Assembly (NCBI RefSeq): GCF_014650815.1
Contig: NZ_BMVR01000009.1
Location: 248,001 to 312,000 of the forward strand
Source of the DNA: Streptomyces flavofungini
Lineage (GTDB): Bacteria > Actinomycetota > Actinomycetes > Streptomycetales > Streptomycetaceae
Direction of reading: 5' to 3'
Length of the DNA: 64,000 nt
Positions 6,985-16,924 of the stretch are shown piece by piece (positions within the stretch are counted from its first letter, which is position 1; every line of letters starts with the position of its first letter). The notes below the pieces were generated by a model. The model made no database searches, was not told the DNA's origin, and saw only the letters and a program-made list of their open reading frames with translations. The position numbers were made by a program, and so were the translations under genes.

Positions 6985-9801
6985 TTGTCCCCGACCAGCG
7001 AGACCGCACAGGGCGGCCGCCGACTCGTCATCGTCGAGTCGCCTGCCAAGGCGAAGACGATCAAGGGCTACCTCGGCCCCGGATACGTAGTCGAGGCGAG
7101 CGTCGGGCACATCCGCGACCTTCCCAACGGGGCCGCGGAGGTCCCCGACAAGTACACGGGCGAGGTGCGCCGTCTCGGCGTGGACGTCGAGCACGACTTC
7201 CAGCCGATCTATGTCGTCAACGCCGACAAGAAGGCGCAGGTCAAGAAGCTCAAGGACCTGCTGAAGGACTCCGACGAACTCTTCCTCGCCACCGATGAGG
7301 ACCGCGAGGGCGAAGCCATCGCGTGGCACCTCCTCGAGGTCCTGAAGCCCAAGGTCCCGGTCAAGCGCATGGTGTTCCACGAGATCACCAAGGACGCGAT
7401 CCAAGGCGCCGTCGCCAACCCGCGCGAGCTCAACCAGCGCATGGTCGACGCCCAGGAGACCCGCCGCATCCTGGACCGCCTGTACGGCTACGAAGTCTCG
7501 CCGGTGCTGTGGAAGAAGGTCATGCCGAGGCTCTCGGCGGGCCGCGTGCAGTCCGTGGCGACCCGCCTCGTCGTCGAGCGCGAGCGCGAGCGCATCGCCT
7601 TCCGCTCCGCCGAGTACTGGGACCTCACGGGCACCTTCGGCACCGGTCGCCCCGGTGACTCCAGCGACCCCTCCCAGCTCGTCGCCCGCCTCACCACGGT
7701 CGACGGCAAGCGCGTCGCACAGGGCCGCGACTTCGACTCCCTCGGGCAGCTGAAGAGCCAGAACACCCTGCACCTGGACGAGGCCAACGCCCGCGCGCTG
7801 GCCGCCGCCCTGGAGAACACCGACTTCTCCGTACGCTCGGTCGAGTCCAAGCCGTACCGCCGCTCTCCGTACGCCCCGTTCCGTACGACGACGCTCCAGC
7901 AGGAGGCCTCGCGCAAGCTCGGCTTCGGCGCGAAGGCCACCATGCAGGTGGCGCAGAAGCTGTACGAGAACGGCTTCATCACCTACATGCGTACGGACTC
8001 CACGACGCTGTCGGACACCGCCGTGTCCGCCGCCCGTGCGCAGGTCACGCAGCTCTACGGCAGCGACTACCTGCCGGACAAGCCCCGCGTGTACGCCGGG
8101 AAGGTCAAGAACGCGCAGGAGGCGCACGAGGCGATCCGCCCCTCGGGTGATCGTTTCCGCACGCCCGCCGAGACCGGCCTGACCGGCGACCAGTTCCGGC
8201 TCTACGAGCTGATCTGGAAGCGGACCGTCGCCTCCCAGATGAAGGACGCGACCGGGAACTCCGTCACGGTGAAGATCGGCGGCCGGACCGCCGACGGCCG
8301 CGACGCCGAGTTCAGCGCGTCCGGCAAGACCATCACCTTCCACGGCTTCCTCAAGGCCTACGTGGAGGGCGCCGACGACCCGAACGCCGAGCTGGACGAC
8401 CGCGAGCGCCGCCTGCCGCAGGTCAGCGAGGGCGACGCGCTGTCCGCCGACGAGATCACGGTCGACGGCCACGCCACCAAGCCCCCGGCCAGGTACACCG
8501 AAGCGTCGCTGGTCAAGGAGCTGGAAGAGCGCGAGATCGGCCGCCCGTCGACGTACGCGTCGATCATCGGCACGATCCTCGACCGCGGCTACGTCTTCAA
8601 GAAGGGCACGGCCCTGGTGCCGTCCTTCCTGTCCTTCGCCGTCGTCAACCTCCTGGAGAAGCACTTCGGGCGGCTCGTCGACTACGACTTCACCGCGCGG
8701 ATGGAGGACGACCTCGACCGCATCGCCCGCGGCGAGGCGCAGGCCGTGCCGTGGCTGCGGCGCTTCTACTTCGGTGAGGGCGAGCCCTCCGGGGGCGCCG
8801 CCGACGCCGGGAACGGCGACGGGGACCACCTGGGCGGCCTCAAGGAGCTCGTCACCGACCTGGGCGCCATCGACGCCCGCGAGGTGTCGTCCTTCCCCGT
8901 GGGCAACGACATCGTGCTCCGCGTCGGCCGCTACGGCCCGTACGTCGAGCGCGGCGAGCGCGACTCCGAGGGCCACCAGCGCGCCGACGTCCCCGACGAC
9001 CTGGCGCCCGACGAGCTGACCGTGGAGTACGCGGAGGAGCTGCTCGCCAAGCCCAGCGGCGACTTCGCGCTCGGCACGGACCCCGGCACCGGCCGCGAGA
9101 TCATCGCCAAGGACGGCCGCTACGGCCCGTACGTCACCGAGGTGCTGCCCGAGGGCACCCCGAAGACCGGCAAGAACGCGGTCAAGCCGCGCACCGCGTC
9201 GCTCTTCAAGACCATGTCCCTGGACACGGTGACCCTCCAGGACGCGCTGAAGCTGATGTCGCTGCCCCGCGTCGTCGGTGCCGACGCCGAAGGCGTGGAG
9301 ATCACCGCGCAGAACGGCCGCTACGGCCCGTACCTGAAGAAGGGCACGGACTCGCGCTCCCTGGAGACCGAGGACCAGCTCTTCAACATCACGCTGGACG
9401 AGGCCCTGGAGATCTACTCCAAGCCGAAGCAGCGCGGCCGTGCCGCGGCCAAGCCGCCGCTGAAGGAGCTGGGCGAGGACCCGGTCAGCGCCAAGCCCGT
9501 CGTCGTCAAGGACGGCCGCTTCGGCCCGTACGTGACGGACGGCGAGACCAACGCGACCCTCCGGTCCGGCGACAGCGTCGAGGACATCACTCCGGAGCGC
9601 GGCTTCGAGCTCCTCGCCGAGAAGCGGGCGAAGGCCCCCGCGAAGAAGACCGCCAAGAAGGCGGCCAAGAAGGCCCCGGCGAAGAAAACAGCGGCTAAGA
9701 AGACCGCTGCCAAGAAAACGGCAGCCAAGAAGACGACGACTGCGGCCAAGAAGACCACCACCAAGAAGGCGGCGGCTTCGAAGGCGGCGGCCGAGGACTG
9801 A
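6985..9801 (+). CDS. topA: DNA topoisomerase I (type IA)
   Basis: A 938-aa enzyme that relaxes negative supercoils through a transient 5'-phosphotyrosine link. Toprim motifs are VIVESPAKAKTI (Glu18) and DEDREGE (104-110); the active-site Tyr is Y334 in FITYMRTDST. The C-terminal part has four GRYGPYV-like repeats (the last is GRFGPYV) instead of zinc fingers. It ends in a Lys/Ala-rich tail of about 55 residues typical of actinobacterial TopA and probably binding DNA. The start is TTG 6985 with GGAGAGAAG upstream; the encoded SPTSETAQGG then leads straight into the Toprim fold, so no later start fits. A terminator hairpin follows at 9870. Confidence 0.98.
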   Translation: MSPTSETAQGGRRLVIVESPAKAKTIKGYLGPGYVVEASVGHIRDLPNGAAEVPDKYTGEVRRLGVDVEHDFQPIYVVNADKKAQVKKLKDLLKDSDELFLATDEDREGEAIAWHLLEVLKPKVPVKRMVFHEITKDAIQGAVANPRELNQRMVDAQETRRILDRLYGYEVSPVLWKKVMPRLSAGRVQSVATRLVVERERERIAFRSAEYWDLTGTFGTGRPGDSSDPSQLVARLTTVDGKRVAQGRDFDSLGQLKSQNTLHLDEANARALAAALENTDFSVRSVESKPYRRSPYAPFRTTTLQQEASRKLGFGAKATMQVAQKLYENGFITYMRTDSTTLSDTAVSAARAQVTQLYGSDYLPDKPRVYAGKVKNAQEAHEAIRPSGDRFRTPAETGLTGDQFRLYELIWKRTVASQMKDATGNSVTVKIGGRTADGRDAEFSASGKTITFHGFLKAYVEGADDPNAELDDRERRLPQVSEGDALSADEITVDGHATKPPARYTEASLVKELEEREIGRPSTYASIIGTILDRGYVFKKGTALVPSFLSFAVVNLLEKHFGRLVDYDFTARMEDDLDRIARGEAQAVPWLRRFYFGEGEPSGGAADAGNGDGDHLGGLKELVTDLGAIDAREVSSFPVGNDIVLRVGRYGPYVERGERDSEGHQRADVPDDLAPDELTVEYAEELLAKPSGDFALGTDPGTGREIIAKDGRYGPYVTEVLPEGTPKTGKNAVKPRTASLFKTMSLDTVTLQDALKLMSLPRVVGADAEGVEITAQNGRYGPYLKKGTDSRSLETEDQLFNITLDEALEIYSKPKQRGRAAAKPPLKELGEDPVSAKPVVVKDGRFGPYVTDGETNATLRSGDSVEDITPERGFELLAEKRAKAPAKKTAKKAAKKAPAKKTAAKKTAAKKTAAKKTTTAAKKTTTKKAAASKAAAED

Positions 9802-9869
9802 TCCGGCCGGGGGCCGGCCCCGCGGTGGGCTGGTCCGGTCGACGGCCCGTCCGGTCGATGTGACGCGGT

Positions 9870-9900
9870 GTCGGGGCGCCTGGTGATCAGGTGCCCCGGC
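9870..9900 (+). terminator. Hairpin terminator after topA
   Basis: CGGGGCGCCTG (9872-9882), loop GTGAT, CAGGTGCCCCG (9888-9898), extendable by two pairs on each side. It lies about 70 bp beyond the topA stop. Confidence 0.75.
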
Positions 9901-9993
9901 GCCGCGTTTCCGTTGGTGCAGGCCGGGCGGGTGCGGGTCCAGGTGTTCGGACGGGCACCGCGAGGAGGCGCGGCGTCCAGATAGGCTGGACGG

Positions 9994-12900
9994 ATGACGC
10001 GTGCCGAACAGCCACCCGCCATGACCACGGCCCCCGATGACGCCCTACTCGCGGACTCCCGCGAGCGTGCGGTGCGCGCCCTGCTGCGCGTACCGCAGCT
10101 GAAGCGGTTGTGGAGCGCGCACCTCGTGGGCAGCGTCGGTGACGCGCTCGGGTTGCTCGTCCTGGTCATGCTCACCCTCCAAGCGGCCATCGCCGAGGGG
10201 GCGTTCGGTGACGGCTACAGAGGCGTCTCCATCGCCGTGACCGCCGTCTTCGGAGCGCGCGTTCTCGCGACCCTCCTCTTCGGAGCGGTACTGCTCGGCC
10301 CGCTGACGTCCCTGACGTCACCCGACGGACCGCTGGACCGCCGCTGGACCATGGTCGGCGCCGACGGCGTCCGGGCCGCGCTGCTGATCTGCGCGCCCCT
10401 ATGGATCGACTGGACGCCCGACAACGCGCTCGCGATGCTGCTCGTCACCGCCTTCGTGGTGGGTGTCGCCGAACGCTTCTGGACGGTCGCCCGCGAGAGC
10501 GCCGCGCCCGCGCTGCTGCCGGGACCGCCCCTGGAGGGCGCCACGGTGCGCCCCCTGCCCGACCACATGGACGCCCTGCGGCGCCTGTCGCTGCGTACGG
10601 GATTCGTGGCGCTGCCCCTCGCGGCCGTCGCGCTCGTCGCCGTCAGCCTCGTCGGCATCCTGCTCGGCGCCGGAGTCGACTGGTTCGAGCAGCACCAGGC
10701 GGGCCTCGGCTCGTTCCTCGCGGCCGGACTGTTCGCCGCGTCCCTGTCGATCGTGTACGCCATCGCGCTTCCCGGTACGCACACGCCCCGCGCACGCAGC
10801 CCCCTGGAGGGCCTGCGCAGGCCGCGTACGGGCAGCGGCACCGACAAGGGCCGCACCGGCGCGATCCCGCTGCTCGTCGCCGCCTGCACCGCCGTCGCCG
10901 GGGCCGTCGCCGCGGCCGTCGCCGTCGCCGTGCTGCACGCCAAGGACCTCCAGGGCGGGCCGGTCACGTACGGCCTGTTCGTCTTCGCGCTGACCGGCGG
11001 CACCGTCGCGGGCATCCGCGTCGCGCCCGCGCTGCTGCCGTCGCTGTCGCGCCGCCGCCTGCTCGCGCTCGCGATCACCGTCACCGGAGTCGCGCTGCTC
11101 GCCGCCGGACTCGTGCCCGACGTGACGACGGTCCTGCTGATCCTGGCGCTCGCGGGCCTCACCGCCGGTATCGCCGCGAACCTCGGGCACGCGCTGCTCG
11201 ACCAGGAGGTCGAGGACTACCGCAGGGCGCGCACCACCGAGCACCTCCAGGCCGTCGTACGCCTCTCCGTAGCGCTCGCCGCGCTCGTCGCGCCGCTGCT
11301 CGCGGCCGTCATCGGGCCGCACCGGATGGTCAACGGCAAGTTCGTCTTCGACCACGGCGGCGCCTCCTTCACGCTGATGCTGGTCGGTGCGCTGCTGCTG
11401 CCCGTGGCCGCGCTGGTCCTCGCCAAGGCCGACGACCGGCAGGGCGTACCGCTGCGGCACGACCTGCGGGACGCGCTGCGCGGCGGCGACGACCCCGTGC
11501 AGGCGGCTGCCGACTCCGGGTTCTTCATCGCCCTGGAGGGCGGCGACGGCGCGGGCAAGTCCACGCAGGCCGAGGCGCTGGCCGAGTGGATCCGCGCCAA
11601 GGGCCACGAAGTCGTCGTCACGCGCGAGCCGGGCGCCACGCCCGTCGGCAAGCGGCTGCGGTCGATCCTGCTCGACGTGTCGTCGGCCGGACTGTCCCAC
11701 CGCGCGGAGGCGCTGCTGTACGCCGCCGACCGCGCGGAGCACGTCGACACCGTCGTACGACCCGCCCTCGCGCGCGGGGCCGTGGTGATCTCCGACCGCT
11801 ACATCGACTCGTCCGTCGCCTACCAGGGCGCGGGCCGGGACCTGTCGCCGACCGAGGTCGCCCGCATCAACCGGTGGGCCACCGGCGGCCTGGTGCCGCA
11901 CCTGACGGTCCTGCTCGACGTGGCCCCCGAGGCGGCCCGCGAGCGCTTCACCGAGGCGCCCGACCGGCTCGAGTCCGAGCCCGCCGAGTTCCACGCGCGC
12001 GTGCGCTCCGGCTTCCTCACCCTGGCCGCCGCCGACCCCGGCCGGTACCTGGTCGTCGACGCGGCCCAGGAGCCGGAGGCCGTCACCACCGTCATCCGGC
12101 ACCGCCTCGACGTCGTACTGCCCCTCTCCGAAGCCGAGGTGAAGGCCCAGGAAGAGGCCCGCCGCAAGGCCGAGGAGGAGGCGCGGCGGCGCGCCGAGGA
12201 GGAGGCCGCGCGCAAGGCCGAGGAGGAGCGTCTGGAGCGCGAGCGCCAGGAACAGCTCGCCAAGCTCCGCGCGGAGGAGGAAGAGCGCAAGCGGCGCGAG
12301 CTGGAGGAGGCCCAGCGCCGCGAGGCCGAGCGCCAGGCCGAGGAGGCCCGGCTGCGCGCCGAGGAGGCCCGCCGCAAGGCCGAGGAGGAGCGCGCGCGGG
12401 TCCTCGCCGAGGAAGCCCGGCGCGAGGCCGAGGAGCAGGCCCGCGCCGCCGAGGAGGAACGGCGTCGCCGCGCCGCCGCCGAACAGGCCCGCCTGCACGC
12501 GGAGGCCGAGGCCCGACGCCTCGACAAGCAGCGCAAGGCGGAGGAGGCGCTGCGGCGGGCCGAGGAGGCTCGGCTGTTGGCGGAGGCGGCTGCGGGGGCC
12601 GCGGAGGCTGTGGGGTCCGGCGGGCCTGCGGGGTCCGCTGGGTCCGCGCGGGGCGCCGGGCCTGCGGGGGCTGCGGGGGCTGGGTCGCCCGGCGACGCGG
12701 CGTCCGGCGGTGCGGCGTCCGGCGGTGCTGCGACCGGCAACGCGTCGCTCGACAAGTCGGCCCCGAAGTCGGCCGACAAGGCCCCCGTTCCGTCCGGCAA
12801 GGCGCCTGACAACGAGACGACCGTGGCCACGCCCGTGGTGAAGCCGCAGGTTCCGGGTGCCGCCGATGAGACGGCTGTGCTGCCGCAGGTTCCGGAGGGC

Positions 12901-13401
12901 GGGGCTGTGGGGACGGGGCAATCCGGCGGCGCGGGTCGGTCCGGCGGGGTCGCGTCCGGTGCGTCCGGTGCGTCCGGTGCGTCCGGTGCGTCCGGTGCGT
13001 CCGCTGGGTCCGGTGCGTCCGACGTGACCGCCGAGCTGCCGAAGGCGACGGTGCCGGGTGCGGCCGACGAGACGGCGGTCCTCCCGGCGGTGGGCCACGA
13101 GCCCGCGGCGCGGGGCGGGCAGGCGGAGAGCGTGGCGGACAAGGTGCCGCCGGGCTACTTCCGCGACGAGCGGCCCGAGGACGTCCGGTCCGGTGCGGAC
13201 CGGTCGGGCGAGGCGCTGCGGGGTCCCAACGACCGTACGCGGGAGCTGCCGCAGGTCGACGAGGACGGTACGCCGAGGCGGCGGCCGCCCTCCGACTGGG
13301 CCGAGGAGACGCCGCTGGACGACCTGCCGACGCTGGCGGACGAGCTGCTCGGGTCGCACGAGGACGATGATGTGGACGAGAGGCGGCGGCGGGGGCGCTG
13401 A
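9994..13401 (+). CDS. tmk: MFS-like membrane domain fused to thymidylate kinase, with coiled-coil tail
   Basis: A 1135-aa protein. Residues 1-490 contain about 10-12 hydrophobic segments resembling a major facilitator transporter. Residues 508-705 are a complete thymidylate kinase (dTMP to dTDP): P-loop GGDGAGKST (516-524), the TMP-binding TREPG motif and the SDRYIDSSVAYQG motif. Residues about 714-870 are a charged Glu/Arg/Ala coiled coil. The rest is Ala/Gly/Ser/Pro-rich with a 9-bp repeat and two copies of VPGAADETAVLP. The kinase sits next to holB, its usual neighbour. The same fusion is, as I recall, found in other Streptomyces; what the membrane part does is unknown. ATG 10021 is an alternative start. 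Confidence 0.93.
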   Translation: MTRAEQPPAMTTAPDDALLADSRERAVRALLRVPQLKRLWSAHLVGSVGDALGLLVLVMLTLQAAIAEGAFGDGYRGVSIAVTAVFGARVLATLLFGAVLLGPLTSLTSPDGPLDRRWTMVGADGVRAALLICAPLWIDWTPDNALAMLLVTAFVVGVAERFWTVARESAAPALLPGPPLEGATVRPLPDHMDALRRLSLRTGFVALPLAAVALVAVSLVGILLGAGVDWFEQHQAGLGSFLAAGLFAASLSIVYAIALPGTHTPRARSPLEGLRRPRTGSGTDKGRTGAIPLLVAACTAVAGAVAAAVAVAVLHAKDLQGGPVTYGLFVFALTGGTVAGIRVAPALLPSLSRRRLLALAITVTGVALLAAGLVPDVTTVLLILALAGLTAGIAANLGHALLDQEVEDYRRARTTEHLQAVVRLSVALAALVAPLLAAVIGPHRMVNGKFVFDHGGASFTLMLVGALLLPVAALVLAKADDRQGVPLRHDLRDALRGGDDPVQAAADSGFFIALEGGDGAGKSTQAEALAEWIRAKGHEVVVTREPGATPVGKRLRSILLDVSSAGLSHRAEALLYAADRAEHVDTVVRPALARGAVVISDRYIDSSVAYQGAGRDLSPTEVARINRWATGGLVPHLTVLLDVAPEAARERFTEAPDRLESEPAEFHARVRSGFLTLAAADPGRYLVVDAAQEPEAVTTVIRHRLDVVLPLSEAEVKAQEEARRKAEEEARRRAEEEAARKAEEERLERERQEQLAKLRAEEEERKRRELEEAQRREAERQAEEARLRAEEARRKAEEERARVLAEEARREAEEQARAAEEERRRRAAAEQARLHAEAEARRLDKQRKAEEALRRAEEARLLAEAAAGAAEAVGSGGPAGSAGSARGAGPAGAAGAGSPGDAASGGAASGGAATGNASLDKSAPKSADKAPVPSGKAPDNETTVATPVVKPQVPGAADETAVLPQVPEGGAVGTGQSGGAGRSGGVASGASGASGASGASGASAGSGASDVTAELPKATVPGAADETAVLPAVGHEPAARGGQAESVADKVPPGYFRDERPEDVRSGADRSGEALRGPNDRTRELPQVDEDGTPRRRPPSDWAEETPLDDLPTLADELLGSHEDDDVDERRRRGR
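12952..13014 (+). repeat. 9-bp tandem repeat in the tmk tail
   Basis: Five exact units of GCGTCCGGT (12952-12996) and two variants, encoding a Gly-Ala-Ser repeat in the disordered C-terminal tail. In-frame copy-number changes would be tolerated. Confidence 0.85.
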
Positions 13402-13573
13402 GGCTCGCGGGGGCGTGGCGGGCAGCTGATGTGGGCCGGGCGTGGCGGGTGTTGAGGTACCCGCTCGCGCCTGGCCCGCACTCGTGTCCGGACGTCGGTC
13501 ACCGTGCCCGGTCGTGCATCGGCCACCGTGCCCGGTCGCGTATCGGCCCAGCTCAAGGCGGTCGTGGGCGGCG

Positions 13574-13601
13574 TTGTCAGTGGGGTGCCCCACAATGAGA
13601 T
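13574..13601 (+). promoter_or_regulatory. Putative holB promoter with small hairpin
   Basis: TTGTCA (13574-13579) and TGAGAT (13596-13601) with a 16-bp spacer. The spacer contains GTGGGG-TG-CCCCAC (13580-13593). The decamer TTGTCAGTGG recurs at 31201-31210, just before another gene. Confidence 0.35.
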
Positions 13602-13666
13602 CCGACAGTGCGAAACGGGACGTACGCCGAGGGTGGTGTGCGTCGGTAGGGCGAAGGCGGTGACCC

Positions 13667-14872
13667 ATGCCGGTATGGGACGACCTGGTGGGCCAGGAGA
13701 AGGTGAGCGCGCAGCTCGGCGCCGCCGCTCGTGACGCCGACGCGCTCGTCACCGCCGTCGCGGCGGACACCCCGCTGCCCGAGTCGTCGAAGATGACGCA
13801 CGCCTGGCTGTTCACGGGCCCGCCCGGCTCCGGCCGAGCCGACGCCGCCCGTGCGTTCGCCGCCGCCCTGCAGTGCGTGAGCCCCGACCGCGCACTCGGC
13901 GGCGAGCCCGGCTGCGGCTTCTGCGACGGCTGCCACACGAGCCTGATCGGTACGCACGCCGACGTGGAGGTCATCCGCACGGACCTGCTGTCCATCGGCG
14001 TCAAGGAGACCCGCGACCTGGTCCGCCGCGCCCAGCTCTCCCCGGCCGGCGGCCGCTGGCAGGTCATCGTCCTGGAGGACGCGGACCGCCTCACGGAGGG
14101 CGCGGGCAACGTCCTCCTGAAGGCGGTGGAGGAACCGGCACCCCGCACCGTGTGGCTCCTCTGCGCGCCGTCCCTGGAGGACGTCCTGCCCACCATCCGC
14201 TCCCGCTGCCGTCACCTGACCCTGCGTACGCCCTCGGTGGCGGCCGTCGCCGACATGCTCGTCCGCCGCGACGGCATCGACCCGACCGCCGCCGCGGCCG
14301 CCGCCCGCGCCACCCAGGGACACATCGACCGCGCCCGTCGTCTCGCGACCGACGAGCGCGCGCGGGAGCGCCGGGCCGCCGTCCTCAAACTGCCGCTGCG
14401 CGTCGGGGAGATCGGCGGCTGCCTGAAGGCCGCGCAGGAGCTGATCGACACGGCGGCGGAGGAGGCCAAGCAGGTCGCCGAGGACGTCGACGTCAAGGAG
14501 ACCGAGGACATGAAGGCGGCGCTCGGCGCGGCCCAGGGCGGCCGGATGCCGCGCGGCACGGCGGGCGTGATGAAGGAACTCGAGGACAGACAGAAGCGCC
14601 GCAAGACCCGTACGCAGCGCGACAGCCTCGACCTCGCCCTCATCGACCTCACTGGCGTCTACCGAGACGTCCTGGCCCTCCAGTTGCGCTCCCGCGTCCC
14701 GCTCGCCAACACCGAGGTGCAGGACATGCTGGAGCGCATGGCCCGGGACACCTCGCCCGAGTCGACGCTGCGCCGCATAGAGGCGATCGGCGCGTGCCGC
14801 ACGGCGCTGGACCGGAACGTGGCGCCGCTGCTCGCGGTGGAGGCGATGACGGTGGCGCTGCGGGCGGGCTGA
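13667..14872 (+). CDS. holB: DNA polymerase III delta' subunit
   Basis: A 401-aa clamp-loader subunit. The P-loop region is degenerate (GPPGSGRADAARA, Lys replaced by Arg), as usual for delta', which binds but does not hydrolyse ATP. A zinc-binding module follows (Cys at the CVSPD turn and CGFCDGC). The LEDADRLTEGAGNVLLK strand and the SRC sensor-1 motif (IRSRCRHL) are present. ATG 13667 is the first codon of the conserved MPVWDDLVGQ start. Position after tmk is the common bacterial arrangement. Replication function is well supported. Confidence 0.95.
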   Translation: MPVWDDLVGQEKVSAQLGAAARDADALVTAVAADTPLPESSKMTHAWLFTGPPGSGRADAARAFAAALQCVSPDRALGGEPGCGFCDGCHTSLIGTHADVEVIRTDLLSIGVKETRDLVRRAQLSPAGGRWQVIVLEDADRLTEGAGNVLLKAVEEPAPRTVWLLCAPSLEDVLPTIRSRCRHLTLRTPSVAAVADMLVRRDGIDPTAAAAAARATQGHIDRARRLATDERARERRAAVLKLPLRVGEIGGCLKAAQELIDTAAEEAKQVAEDVDVKETEDMKAALGAAQGGRMPRGTAGVMKELEDRQKRRKTRTQRDSLDLALIDLTGVYRDVLALQLRSRVPLANTEVQDMLERMARDTSPESTLRRIEAIGACRTALDRNVAPLLAVEAMTVALRAG

Positions 14873-15053
14873 GGGGGCGCGGCGCGCGCGGCGAACGTCG
14901 GGACGACCGCGTACCGACCAGACGACCGCGCACCGACCACAAGAGGCGAGCCCAAGCGACGACCACAAGAGGTGACCGCAATCGCCAATTGACCGCATCA
15001 CCCATACGAGTACGCAAAGTGATTCAACAACTCCATAGAGTTAGTCTCGCGAG

Positions 15054-16724
15054 ATGGAAACCTCCCATCCCCGAGCCAGCACGCCCGCTCGAGCAGGAGA
15101 CCCCGACCGGCACCTCGAACGACAGCGCCCGCGAGCACGCACCCGCGCCCGCCACCTGCGCCGCGGCAGCCTGTCCCTCCTGGCCGTCGGCCTGCTCATC
15201 TCCGGCTGCTCCTCGGCGAGTTCGTCGACGGACGTCGTCATGGACGAGTTGCCCCGCGCCACACCGAAGGAACTCGCGTCGTACTACGGCCAGAAGCTGC
15301 GCTGGCGCGGCTGCGGCGTACCCGGATTCCAGTGCGCGACGATGAAGGCGCCCCTGGACTACGACAAGCCGGACGCGGGCGACGTGAAGCTGGCGGTGTC
15401 GCGCAAGCGGGCGACGGGAGGATCCAAGGCGGGCACCGAGGCGGGCGCCAAGGCGGAAGGCCGCCTCGGCTCGCTGCTCGTGAACCCGGGCGGACCGGGC
15501 GGCTCGGCCGTCGGATACCTCCAGTCCTTCGCGGCCCTCGGCTACCCGGAAAAGGTCCGCGCCCGCTACGACATGGTGGCGGTCGACCCGCGCGGCGTGG
15601 CCCGCAGCGAGCCGGTGACCTGCCTGGACGACCGCGAGATGAGCGCGTACACGCAGACGGACACCACGCCCGACGACCGCCGGGAGACCGGGCAACTCGC
15701 CGCGTCGTACAAGAAGTTCGCGGCGGGCTGCGAGAAGCGGTCCGGGAAGCTGCTCGGGCACGTCTCCACGGTGGAGGCGGCCCGTGACATGGACATCCTG
15801 CGCGCGGCGCTCGGCGACAAGAAGCTGACGTACGTGGGGGCGTCGTACGGGACCTTCCTCGGGGCGACGTACGCCGGTCTCTTCCCCGACCGCGTCGGCC
15901 GCCTGGTCCTCGACGGCGCCATGGACCCCTCGCTGCCCGCGCGCCGGATGAACCGCGACCAGACGGCGGGCTTCGAGACGGCGTTCCAGTCGTTCGCGAA
16001 GGACTGCGTGCGACAGCCGGACTGCCCGCTCGGCACCAAGAACGCGGCGGACGCGGGCAAGCGCCTGAAGGGCTTCTTCGCCGACCTGGACCGCGCCCCT
16101 CTGAGCGTGGGCGACACCGGCCCGGCCGACGGCCGCAAGCTCGGCGAGGCGCTGGCCACGACGGGCGTGATCGCCGCGATGTACGACGAGACGTCCTGGC
16201 CGCAGCTGCGCGACGCGCTGGCCGCGGCGATGAAGGACAAGGACGGCTCGATGCTCCTCGCCCTCTCCGACAGTTACTACGAGCGCGACGGCGACGGCTC
16301 GTACTCCAACCTCATGTTCGCCAACACCGCCGTGAACTGCCTCGACCTGCCGCCGTCCTTCACCTCCCCCGAGGACGTCCGCAAGGCGCTCCCCGACTTC
16401 GAGAAGGCCTCCCCGGTCTTCGGTGAGGGCCTGGCCTGGTCGGCCCTGAACTGCACGTACTGGCCCACGAAGGCCACGGGCAAGCCGCACCGCATCGAGG
16501 CCGAGGGCGCCGACCCGATCATGGTCGTCGGCACCACCCGCGACCCCGCCACCCCCTACCGCTGGGCCAAGGCCCTCGCCGCTCAGCTCACCTCCGCCCG
16601 CCTCCTCACCTACGAGGGCGACGGCCACACCGCGTACGGCCGAGGCAGCCGCTGCGTCGACGAGACGATCAACACCTACCTCCTGACGGGCCGAGCCCCC
16701 AAGAACGCCAAGCGCTGCACATAA
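15054..16724 (+). CDS. Secreted lipoprotein alpha/beta hydrolase, tripeptidyl aminopeptidase-like (S33)
   Basis: A 556-aa exported serine hydrolase. A long Arg-rich N-terminus leads into a hydrophobic stretch and the lipobox LLISGC (Cys52). The oxyanion motif NPGGPGGS is typical of the Tap/SlpD family. The likely triad is Ser264 (GASYG), Asp497 (TTRDPATP) and His525 (GDGHTAYG). These enzymes cleave N-terminal tripeptides or similar peptides outside the cell. ATG 15054 has no Shine-Dalgarno; a TAGAGT hexamer at 15036-15041 would place the transcript start almost on the ATG, suggesting a very short leader. Position matches SCO3540 of S. coelicolor as I recall it. Confidence 0.9.
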   Translation: METSHPRASTPARAGDPDRHLERQRPRARTRARHLRRGSLSLLAVGLLISGCSSASSSTDVVMDELPRATPKELASYYGQKLRWRGCGVPGFQCATMKAPLDYDKPDAGDVKLAVSRKRATGGSKAGTEAGAKAEGRLGSLLVNPGGPGGSAVGYLQSFAALGYPEKVRARYDMVAVDPRGVARSEPVTCLDDREMSAYTQTDTTPDDRRETGQLAASYKKFAAGCEKRSGKLLGHVSTVEAARDMDILRAALGDKKLTYVGASYGTFLGATYAGLFPDRVGRLVLDGAMDPSLPARRMNRDQTAGFETAFQSFAKDCVRQPDCPLGTKNAADAGKRLKGFFADLDRAPLSVGDTGPADGRKLGEALATTGVIAAMYDETSWPQLRDALAAAMKDKDGSMLLALSDSYYERDGDGSYSNLMFANTAVNCLDLPPSFTSPEDVRKALPDFEKASPVFGEGLAWSALNCTYWPTKATGKPHRIEAEGADPIMVVGTTRDPATPYRWAKALAAQLTSARLLTYEGDGHTAYGRGSRCVDETINTYLLTGRAPKNAKRCT

Positions 16725-16844
16725 CCCCAGCTCAGAGACCCGCACGGCCGCCCGCGCCGCCACCTCGCAGGGGTGTACGGAGCACCCTTGGAAACTGTGT
16801 AGACTTGGCGTCGTTGCTGATCGCACCATAGGTGCGGACAGCGC

Positions 16845-16921
16845 GCCGCCTTAGCTCAGATGGCCAGAGCAACGCACTCGTAATGCGTAGGTCTCGGGTT
16901 CGAATCCCGAAGGCGGCTCCA
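16845..16921 (+). tRNA. tRNA-Thr (anticodon CGT)
   Basis: A full cloverleaf: 7-bp acceptor stem (GCCGCCT/AGGCGGC), D arm, 5-bp anticodon stem ACGCA/TGCGT around loop CTCGTAA, variable loop AGGTC, T stem TCGGG/CCCGA. The anticodon is at 16879-16881 and reads ACG codons. CCA is encoded (16919-16921). A TAGACT -10-like hexamer lies at 16800-16805. Confidence 0.98.
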
Positions 16922-16924
16922 CTG

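Noticed and set aside
10399..14196. 1265-residue minus-strand open frame opposite tmk and holB
   Set aside because: It covers two well-supported plus-strand genes and is Arg/Gly-rich with no motifs.
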